Shown piece after piece: positions 1 through 7,301 of a stretch of 14,732 bases of DNA (the first letter of the stretch is position 1; every line of letters begins with the position of its first letter). Source of the DNA: Pleurotus djamor. Its lineage: Eukaryota > Basidiomycota > Agaricomycetes > Agaricales > Pleurotaceae. The translations under genes were made by a program, and so were the position numbers. The notes below the pieces were generated by a model that worked only from the letters and a program-made list of their open reading frames with translations, was not told where the DNA came from and did not search any database. Location: contig JAPEVF010001052.1 of assembly GCA_029747585.1 (NCBI GenBank), forward strand, positions 1 through 14,732, in the 5' to 3' direction.

Positions 1-590
1 TGGTGTCGCATTTCGAGAGGAGGAACGGGGGGAACAGGTGAATGATTGTGGATGAACTCGCGAAGGTTGCCAGTGGATGAAGATGGTGTAAGAGGATGGA
101 CGTGTTGATTGGACGTAATGGTTGTTTCGGTCAGTGACGGCTTCATCGCGCCAAGCGGTCGAGGGGTAGGCAAATCATCATATGCTGCCGAATTGACTAC
201 CTTGGCACCGGCCCTTTCCGCAGTGCTATCATCTCTCTTCTTCGCCACCAAACTGTGCTTCGAGCCATTGGGCAGACTACCCATGTCGCTGGTGTGAGGC
301 GATGGTGGTACAACCGTGACGTTGGGGTTTATACTGCCCGAATCCGACGTGTTCAATGTTCGCACACTTGCAGCGGCGCCGTTGATGGTGCTGAACGCCG
401 ACGTGGAAGGGGTTACTAAAGGTGTGTTGTAGCTCGCGCTAGTGTCCGAGACCGAGCTGATAGTTTTGCGGTGGGACTGAGACGGTGACGGCGAGCGCGT
501 TCGTGAATGATCGGAAGACAGGCGTTCTCGTGTACTGGCCGCAGGAGAATTCCCCTTGACTATTAATTTGGTGAAGAAGTTGGGTGCCAT
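1..590 (-). CDS. N-terminal part of a Ser/Thr/Pro-rich protein, running off the left edge
   Basis: On the minus strand an ATG at 590-588 opens a frame that stays open for 196 codons to the window edge, so the gene is 3'-truncated by the window and not broken. The protein begins MAPNFFTKLIVKGNSPAAS and continues as low-complexity sequence rich in Ser, Thr, Pro and Asn, with basic patches (RTRSPSPSQSHRK near residues 30-42) and a Pro-rich run (PVPPVPP near 186-192). No folded domain, signal peptide or membrane segment appears in this part. Such leaders often precede a catalytic domain in fungal signalling proteins, but the visible part cannot be assigned to a family. The start is supported by a plausible 5'UTR intron (593-671) whose acceptor lies two bases before the ATG. 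Confidence is good that it is coding; the function is unknown. Confidence 0.7.
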   Translation of the reverse strand, partial: MAPNFFTKLIVKGNSPAASTRERLSSDHSRTRSPSPSQSHRKTISSVSDTSASYNTPLVTPSTSAFSTINGAAASVRTLNTSDSGSINPNVTVVPPSPHTSDMGSLPNGSKHSLVAKKRDDSTAERAGAKVVNSAAYDDLPTPRPLGAMKPSLTETTITSNQHVHPLTPSSSTGNLREFIHNHSPVPPVPPLEMRH

Positions 591-592
591 TT

Positions 593-671
593 CTGATACT
601 TAAACTTTTTGTGGGCGGTGAAGATGGTTCCGATCAGTCACTCCCGCACAGATATGAATTCTGAGACTCAC
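593..671 (-). other. Probable 5'UTR intron of the left-edge gene
   Basis: Read on the minus strand, GTGAGT begins at 671, a TGACTGA branch-like motif lies in the middle, and TATCAG ends at 593, just before the ATG at 590. The length, 79 bases, is at the upper end of the introns in this window. There is no transcript evidence. Confidence 0.4.
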
Positions 672-1357
672 TCGTTTCACTTTGTTTCCGTTCCCTTCAA
701 TAAAGCCTAATGTTGAGATGATGCCGAGTCCAGCTCGGGGCACACGCAGTTCAGTAGACAATGAGGCAGGTATATGCAGGCAGGTAATTCGTGGAGTGCC
801 TGTTTTCTTTGGCAAGTTCGTCTTCTTGGCCAAAAGTTCCACGAGGATTTCTTGTCTTGGATACAAAGTCTTGGGGCGTAATTCTTGAGCAGGGATGTTT
901 GCTTACGTCCCGAAGCGTGAATGGGGGACGACCGTCGACGGTGGGGAAGATATCGACGGTGGTGATGATGGAAACATTGTCCAGCGCTCAGCGGAGGAAA
1001 CGAGGACCGTGGGAATCGCGGTCTTCAAGCCGTCTCGGTCACCTCGGTCGTGGCGTTCCCGGAATCTCGCCATCTCTACAAGTCACCATCGCGCCATAAC
1101 CTGACCAACGGCGGCTGGATAGTCACGCACAATTTCCTTGGGACGCCCTGAAAGACGCTGGACTCGTTGTACTGCGACTTTCCAAGAAATATCTTCGCGT
1201 GCGAACGGGCTTTCAACGTCGCAGCCTTCCGATGTTAAATCTTCCTGTCATGCTGTAGAGCTACGCTTGCTACACCAACCACTGAGGCTGCATTGGACTT
1301 TTGAGATTGTTGCGTCCTTGTTCTTTAGACTGAAAATCTTTGATTGGCCTTCCAAGG
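672..1357. other. Upstream region of the left-edge gene, no convincing CDS
   Basis: About 690 bases with only short overlapping open frames on both strands and no recognisable protein. On the minus strand it lies directly upstream of the left-edge gene and probably holds its promoter and leader. The section around 920-1100 is GC-rich and contains CGACGGT twice (941-947 and 954-960). No clear TATA box was found. Confidence 0.4.
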
Positions 1358-1783
1358 ATGAAAATTGACGACCTATCCTCCATACCTGACATTGCGTCCT
1401 ACTGTGTAGTTATGTTTATGGAGACCCATCTGACGAAGGTAAGTAGGCGACTCAACTCACTATGTAGGCGGGCTGCATGGGGTAGTTTCGACCTGGTCTC
1501 TCTGTAAGAGACTAGGGTGTGTAGATTGGACAGAGAATGCCTATTTGCTGGGATAAAGCCGTGCTAGAGAGCTTTCTAGACCAACTTGTTCACTTTACAT
1601 TGCTCCTCTCAGGTCATAACGGAGCTTTCTCCAGTCGTTGTTCTGCCGATTTACCGCCAACTTGAACGTTTCACGTACTCCCCTCGCATGCCCCCTAACG
1701 ACATGATATCTTGGCACACCGAGCGCTTCAGCGTGCCGTACGAAGCCGCGTCCGGAGTTCATCGTTCCGTTACTTCATCTTGA
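1358..1783 (+). CDS. Possible two-exon small ORF, unrecognised
   Basis: ATG at 1358 opens 27 codons (MKIDDLSSIPDIASYC...) that end exactly at a strong donor, GTAAGT, at 1439. An acceptor with a pyrimidine tract (CTCCTCTCAG) ends at 1612 and is followed in phase 0 by 56 codons (beginning VITELSPVVVLPIYRQL) and a TGA at 1781-1783. The phases match and the predicted protein would be 83 residues. Against it: the implied 174-base intron is about three times longer than any other here, no homology is recognised, and no TATA box precedes it. It could equally be a remnant of a larger gene. Confidence 0.2.
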
Positions 1784-1959
1784 CTTACCATCACCGCCCC
1801 GCCAACGAAGGTCTTCACGACATGGCGTCCATCTACACTTATACGCCTCGTCCGCGCTCATAGCGGGAAGACTTTCAGGCAGGGACGAAACAGCACTCCA
1901 AATTTGCTCCAAATCCTGATTCTTGGGGTGATTCTGGTACTTATCCCATCCTCGCCAAC

Positions 1960-1993
1960 CCAGGACTGTCTTGTAACCAGGACTGTCTTGTAA
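1960..1993. repeat. Perfect 17-base tandem duplication
   Basis: CCAGGACTGTCTTGTAA occurs twice head to tail with no mismatch (1960-1976 and 1977-1993). An exact copy suggests a recent slippage or repair duplication. The surrounding 1800-2100 section has one plus-strand frame from about 1820 that is open to 2069 except for a single TAG near 1860, so the duplication may sit in decayed coding sequence. Confidence 0.85.
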
Positions 1994-2189
1994 ATGGGAC
2001 TCATCCAGGCCGAATAATTCGAATGCTGTCTAATTTCAGCTACCGCCTCGGCCACGCCTTTCTTCACGCTTGATCAGTCCTCTATGACATTCGTTGTCAC
2101 TACGGAATCCTGTGTGACTTTACACTATGTCGGCTGCTAAAATCAGATATGTTGATGTGAACACACACACCTCCAGTGCAGCACAGTCG

Positions 2190-2815
2190 AACGCATCGAA
2201 ATCAGTGAATCAATGTCTTGGCATCACTCTCCCCATCTCCTTTGATGGAGTTCATACTCACGCCCGACACCATCTCTGCTACATAACTCGGTCGTCTCCG
2301 GGGATGAGGCTATTCTACACTCTCATGCTGCCTCTGCATTTTCAGAGTTTGCCAAACATGACTTGACCTCTTCCAGCAATGTTTGCGTGACTCGAGGAAG
2401 GTCGTGAGTCGGATTACGAATCTGCGTAAACCGCCTAACTTACCACACGATCTCAGAGATGTCTTGACAGATCCGTGTAGCGAGGAGAGACTTCTCTTGA
2501 TTGAATACATATGGGTTACTTCCCGGGTATTCCAGCCAGTCGTCAAGAGCGCTCACTGCATGAAGACAACATGTCAGATCCGTCCAACATTAATCCGCTT
2601 TTGCACCCAATCATCGCAGGGGGAGAAGACGTAACTCCTCTTCTCTTCCCATGTTCCAGGGTGCCCTGCGGCGTGTAAAGTAAGTTTGTTGGGTATCCAA
2701 GCAAACGGATGAAACTCTCCCTCTTCCTCAGATCACAGGTGGGATATATCAATATTTCAATGTCAAACGGGATGACACAAGGGATAGACGTAGGACTTGG
2801 ACAGTGCGCGCGCAA
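2190..2815 (-). pseudogene. Possible decayed gene remnant
   Basis: The minus strand has consecutive protein-like segments in different frames. One around 2815-2600 reads IPFDIEILIYPTCDLRKRES and ESFIRLLGYPTNLLYTPQG. One around 2560-2450 reads DDWLEYPGSNPYVFNQEKS. After a GTAAGT donor-like site near 2440, a third, around 2390-2325, reads VTQTLLEEVKSCLANSENAE. The segments cannot be joined in one reading frame with normal splice sites; the last junction is off by one base. Stop codons break the rest. This looks like an eroded gene, but the plus strand also carries an exon-intron-like pattern here (donor near 2680, acceptor CTTCCTCAG near 2731), so strand and identity are unsure. Confidence 0.22.
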
Positions 2816-2910
2816 TTCGCCTGGAATAGGTTTTCCGTCACTCGCTTGTCGCTTGCTACGCCTCCGGATGATCTATCCTATCTAAGACCTATGCACGCGA
2901 AAAGGAATCA

Positions 2911-2918
2911 TATAAAAG
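2911..2918 (+). promoter_or_regulatory. TATA box of the secreted-protein gene
   Basis: TATAAAAG is followed about 30 bases downstream by a long pyrimidine-rich stretch (about 2940-3010), typical of fungal transcription starts. The start codon lies 266 bases away, but a probable 60-base 5'UTR intron shortens the mature leader. Confidence 0.6.
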
Positions 2919-3079
2919 ACATCCTTCCCAGAGCGTCTTGATTCCTCACTTCGTTCTTCACTTCCACCTTCTTTCTTACCCTTCTCTTCACCTTCTTTCG
3001 GCCAGGTCGCCCTACTTCGTTCTTTGTCCATCACTTGAACTTTCCCTTTGGGTAGCCATATTCGTGCCGATTCAAGCAG

Positions 3080-3139
3080 GTCAGTTCTCATCTTGGAGTC
3101 CCCCCGATTCGAAGGCTGATATACTTCTTTGACGTGTAG
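3080..3139 (+). other. Probable 5'UTR intron of the secreted-protein gene
   Basis: GTCAGT donor at 3080, GGCTGATAT branch-like sequence near 3113 and GTGTAG acceptor ending at 3139 give a 60-base intron, the same size as the coding introns of neighbouring genes. It lies between the TATA box and the ATG. Confidence 0.45.
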
Positions 3140-3176
3140 TTCTTATTCTTCAGTTCCTTAACAACTTTAAATCATC

Positions 3177-3865
3177 ATGTTCGCCAAGCTCGCCATCTTT
3201 GCTCTCTGTGCCCTCGTCGCTGGAGTGATGTCCACTCCTGTCCTTTACGGAAGCGGCTACTCCAAGGACCTCGGTTAGTCTCTTTCACTCTCGTTCTTAT
3301 TCATCTTCCTCCTCATATACTTACTCCCTTATCATTAGTTTCCCGTGGAAACCATATCTCCTTCAACCACTGGGGTGGTCTCTCCTCTTTCGACAACTTC
3401 GACAACTTCTACGGCGTCGACAACTTTGATGCCTCAGTCCACTTCAACCAGGTCGTGGAGCAGAGGAACGTTGTTGTCTGCCACGCCCAACAAATTGAGA
3501 TCATCCAACAACGTCTCGTCGTCCTCCAGGAAATGGCTAAGCGAATCATCACCGAGCAAATCTGCGAAGTGGAAACCCAAACCGTCGTCTTCCAACAATT
3601 CCACGCTTCCTTCACCAACTTCGACCACGACCTCCGTCGTATCTCTGGCCGCCACGTCGGGTACGACTCGAACATCGTCAGCCACTTCAACGATATCATC
3701 GATGAGTCCGGTTCGATCAGCACCCATGACTTCGGCTTCTCTGGAAGGGATGTTGGTAGCCACACTGTCGTTGTTGGCGGAAGCAACTGGAACGACTTCA
3801 CTTCCCCGGTTAGCGTTGGACGTGCGCACAGCGCTGCTCTCGGTGCTACTGGTCGTTTCTTCTAA
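3177..3865 (+). CDS. Small secreted protein of unknown function
   Basis: Two exons (3177-3273 and 3339-3865; 65-base intron with GTTAGT donor and CATTAG acceptor) encode 207 residues. Residues 1-19, MFAKLAIFALCALVAGVMS, form a typical signal peptide with cleavage expected before TP. The mature part has an Asp/Asn-Phe repeat near residues 50-62 (FDNFDNF...VDNF), then a Gln/Glu/Val/Ile-rich stretch of about 70-125 likely to be helical and possibly coiled coil, then a Gly/Ser-rich tail ending GATGRFF. Only two cysteines, C80 and C108, remain after cleavage. Codons end almost always in C or G (AAC, TTC, GAC, GTC), which keeps several other frames open and suggests high expression. No membrane segment or enzyme motif is seen. 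It is probably an extracellular or cell-wall protein; family unknown. Confidence 0.85.
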
Positions 3866-4432
3866 AGGGTAGGTTTTTCCTGGAAACTTGTATGCAAGGA
3901 AATGGGTTGCTCATCAGTATTTCGATTTAGGTTTCACACATCCTGCAGTGATGCGTCCCTTCGAAGTTCAACCTAGATGAGCATCAAACGCATACAAGAT
4001 ACCCAACGCACTTTCCACCTCACTTGCATTCCTGTCCACACATTCTCTCATTTTGATGATCATACTTGTTAATAGAACTGGGACTCTTTAATTTACATCG
4101 CACGAATACAGTAGCCATTTATACCCTAGGGTAATGTGTTGGTGACCAACCTTTATACAATCTTTACCANTTTTTGCGCGTGTGCGCCCTATACTTCATT
4201 TAGATCTTCTTTGAGCACTTTGGGATTGGCATCGGCGTCGTCATCAGTTTGTAAACGGTACGGTACATGTTCATCAGTACATGCATGAACAGCCGCAGTC
4301 TAACATGTCGAAATAATCAGCCTCCAGAACCAACAATCCTCTCCAGGACAATTATAAGCATACGAATATTACAACAACGAATGACCATCCGATGAATTCC
4401 TTAAGCTTTAATCGAAATCCTTAATCGATACT
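3866..4432. other. Convergent intergenic region (two 3' ends)
   Basis: About 570 bases between the stop codons of the secreted-protein gene (+) and dsk2 (-), presumably holding both 3'UTRs. It is relatively AT-rich and holds one N near 4170. A short inverted repeat, TGTTCAT (4268-4274) and ATGAACA (4285-4291), could form a weak hairpin. No gene is seen. Confidence 0.5.
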
Positions 4433-5939
4433 CTACATCCCACCACCACTGAGGATATACTCAATGGCGGCTTGAACATTCCCAGCCGTAGCCAGGAGGG
4501 CTCTAACATTCTGTGTCGCATTGGAGAATCCCATTTCTTGGAGTTGCTGAGGGTGGGCGAAGGGGATTAGCATGCAATACAGGTATATGAATATGCGAAC
4601 CGCGCGTACCTGTAGTTGGACTTGGTATCGCTCCTCGGGTGATCGAGTATCAGCCGGGGCAGGTGGGGCTCCGAACAGCGACCCAAGACCTGCGCCAGCA
4701 CCAGCACCAGCACCAAGTCCAGCACCACCTCCCATCGACCCCAACAGTTGCTGCATCAAAGCAGGATCAGCTCCGAACGGATTAAAAGGCGGCATCCCTG
4801 AACGCCCAAAAGGACTTTGAGGTTGCGGCGTGGAGGAGGGATTGGCGGTTGTTGATGATGGTGTCGTTGGTGTTGTCGTGCTGCCAGTGTTGGGTACGCC
4901 GGGAGCTGGGAAACCTCCACCAGCTCCAGCGCCTCCACCGAACAATGAGAAGGGGCTGGCACCGCCGAATCCTCCTGCTCCTCCTGCTCCTGCACCTCCG
5001 CCGGCGCCTGGGCCAAACATAGATGCCATTTGGAGCATCGTACGTAGTTGTTCGGGGTTGGATCTGTGGGGGACAACGTGTCAAGGCGAGATGTATTCAG
5101 ATGGGGGTGTTGACTCACAGCAGTTGACGGAACCGTTCACTCTGGAAGACTTCGCGAACCTGGGGACCCATTGCGGCGAGTTGGGGATTGGAAGCTATGA
5201 TTTGATCCATAACCTGTGGGTTCCCCATGACACTAGCCATCTGTTGGAGAAACTCTGGGGAGTTCATCATGCTCTGCATCTGTGAATAGACCGAACAAAC
5301 CGGTTAGACTGACTCAAGTTAACTCAAATAGAAACTTCGTGGGCTTACCAGATTGGGGTCGTTGGTGTTTACGCCCATGTCACTGAAGGGGTTGAGCCCA
5401 GCCATCGCTCCAAATCCTAGATGGCTGTTCAGTTGGGTGAGAGGGTCGTGGACGTTTTGCCCGGTTTGCATTGTCGGTAAAGGCTGTGGCGTTGATGATG
5501 ATTGGGATGAACCGCCCGCGCGTGCAGCGCTCTTCACCATATGGATTGTATGTGAGTTTTGGATCTTGTACACGGAGAGTAGGTCATCGTCCTGGTCGAA
5601 TGGAAGGGATTAGGCAACGAAAGGATCTAGGCTGATATGATGTCACCTTTAAAACTCGACCTGAGGTGAAGAAGCCAGTAAGCGAGGATATCCCTGGGTT
5701 GCAAGAGGGCCATCATAGACGTACCAGAATAAATAAGCCGTTGTCTGTCCGCTTCAGCGTCGGATTTCGCAGCGATCGCCTCTTTGAGTTCACGAACAGT
5801 CTTGTCGGTGCTGATAGATATTTGGAGTTTCAATTCGCTGGGACCTGGCGAGCATTAGCAATTGAAAGGGATGAGACGACGTTTCATGGTCACCTTTAAT
5901 GTTAATGGTGATTTCTGGGCTGGGAGCATCGTCGGCCAT
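4433..5939 (-). CDS. dsk2: Ubiquilin / Dsk2 homologue (UBL-STI1-UBA ubiquitin receptor)
   Basis: Seven exons on the minus strand: 5894-5939, 5725-5844, 5647-5660, 5349-5591, 5119-5279, 4610-5063 and 4433-4546. All introns are GT...AG, 49-69 bases, and the phases join to 383 residues (yeast Dsk2 is of similar size). Residues about 8-80 are the ubiquitin-like domain (KLQISISTDKTVRELKEAI, then LIYSGRVLK, YKIQNSHTIHMVK). About 142-210 is the STI1/ubiquilin region (NPQVMDQIIASNPQLAAMGP, SNPEQLRTMLQM). A Gly/Ala/Pro-rich linker follows, with a second NPFGADPALMQQLLGSM segment. The C-terminal UBA, about 343-381, has the MGFSNATQNVRALL loop and helix. Family role: the UBL binds the proteasome and the UBA binds polyubiquitin, so it shuttles cytosolic and ER-derived substrates. 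The third exon is only 14 bases. The linker has GCA/CCA-type triplet runs and may vary in length between strains. Confidence 0.95.
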
Positions 5940-6767
5940 GGTGGTTTTGATTCAAGTGGGTGACTAAAGGAATGCTGGGCGCTTAGCATTATCCGTTTCT
6001 TTCGTGACTTCCGTGTAGATCGATGTCCAATCAGCCCAAGGCGTTCTTCTGTTCACTGCGTTGAGTCCACTGTCATTATGAATCGTAGCGAGGACTTCGT
6101 TGCTTTCGTCGTCATTATCCTCCCAGCCCGCTCTTCCCCAGCCGTTTCATTCGTAGATGGGAGTAGTTCGTGTTCAGTGTTCAGTTCGAACTTTGAAGGT
6201 TGGGATATCCTGGTCCGTGCGCCCAAATCGCGGCGTTCAATCTCTGGACTTGGGCGGTCACTGGCGGTCACTGATCATTTGTCGCTCGAGAGGGTTGATG
6301 TCGCGGGGGTTGATGTGCGTTGGGCTTTGCGCTGTGGCGAGTTTTCTCGCCAATTGTCACAGGAGATCAAAACTCCCCAAGAAGTTACAATACTAATCGG
6401 GACCTTTGCGCCTATGCCTCATCTTTGATCTTCCCTATACACCAGGAGTACCTTTGTCCGGTGGACAAGACCACCAGCGTAGCTCGTGTAATCGTAGCAC
6501 CTTTCACACTTGCCACAGTGGTCCCATTGACAGTCAGTTTACCCCCAAATTCGGATTGTCATGGCTGTCGACGACAATGCAAGTACACTGTTTGATCGAC
6601 TTGGCCCTGTTGCCTCAAGGCTGAGCACTGCGCGTGAGTCGCCGAGGGTGGCCCAACATGCCTCGTGTAGGTGAACAGTGGGCCATTGCCATTTTGGGAT
6701 TGAAATGTGGCATCAGGGGCCTTTCATGGGCCACCACTAGCGCACTTCAAAGCCACAGCCCAAACAC
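5940..6767. other. Divergent spacer between dsk2 and the 6.8-9.2 kb transcript candidate
   Basis: The region upstream of dsk2 (-), about 830 bases. Short direct repeats are visible: GGCGGTCACT twice in tandem (6253-6262, 6263-6272) and GGGTTGATGT twice (6292-6301, 6307-6316). A nine-base inverted repeat, GGTGGCCCA (6647-6655) and TGGGCCACC (6727-6735), lies just before the TATA-like box at 6768. A 116-codon plus-strand frame (6078-6428) has no recognised similarity and reads through the direct repeats, so I do not call it a gene. The spacer probably holds two promoters. Confidence 0.45.
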
Positions 6768-6775
6768 ATAAAAGG
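6768..6775 (+). promoter_or_regulatory. TATA-like box
   Basis: ATAAAAGG inside CACATAAAAGGCGGG is followed 25-35 bases later by a pyrimidine-rich stretch (CTCTTTCTTCC near 6798), the same arrangement as at the supported promoters in this window. No protein-coding start follows for about 300 bases: the first ATG is at 7077 and opens only a dozen codons. Confidence 0.4.
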
Positions 6776-6785
6776 CGGGCTTCTG

Positions 6786-7301
6786 ACGCGTCAACGTCTC
6801 TTTCTTCCGTACCACCATCATCCTCTCTCCCATCCCATCCTGCCCGTGGCACTTTCCCTCCCCTTCAAACTTCCCTTCAAGCTCGAAAGTCTCAGATTGG
6901 CTACGCGTCTTTGCCTTTACCAACACGTCTCTGATCTCCGGCTACTAGTGCAATACGAGTCTGGCGCGTTTCTTCCTCTTCTTTGCGAACCCCTCTATAC
7001 TGCGTCTACGGCGGGTTGAAGCATACATCCGGCGATCTCGAGGAGTGCTAGTTGCCAGACCTCAACTTGTCTTTATATGCGCGTCGTTTCCTGCCTTTAT
7101 CCTTGCTTCTCTTGAATTTGGCTCATCCTAACACGTATCGACGCGTCTTTCTTCAACCACTTGAACATAGGAATGATTCTACTGGTCTTAACGATGGCTA
7201 CGTTCAATTTATCGAGCTACGACACAGGGAACCCCGCGTGTAGATCTAACTCGAACCTCCCTCTCCTTCTTTACCCAGCTTGCGGTATCCTGCAAACGCG
7301 T
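6786..7301 (+). repeat. Cluster of ACGCGT / GCGCGT elements
   Basis: ACGCGT occurs at 6786-6791, 6903-6908, 7141-7146 and 7296-7301, and GCGCGT at 6964-6969 and 7079-7084. Several copies are followed by TC-rich sequence. Start-to-start gaps for the first five are 117, 61, 115 and 62 bases, so every second copy is about 177 bases apart; the last gap is 155. ACGCGT is the core of the fungal MCB element bound by Mbp1/Swi6-type factors, but these copies lie downstream of the proposed start, so they may be remnants of a degenerate repeat. Confidence 0.5.

Noticed and set aside
3345..3872. Long open frames in other frames and strands (for example 175 codons on + and about 130 codons twice on -)
   Set aside because: They overlap the secreted-protein exon and consist of Ser/Thr or other low-complexity translations caused by strong C/G-ending codon use.
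4572..5285. Pro/Ala/Gly-rich plus-strand frames
   Set aside because: Antisense shadows of the Gly/Ala-rich linker of dsk2; the minus-strand gene has intact splice sites and UBL/UBA domains.
6078..6428. 116-codon plus-strand frame
   Set aside because: No recognisable motif, passes through short direct repeats, and a stop-free run of this length is expected occasionally in a window of this size.
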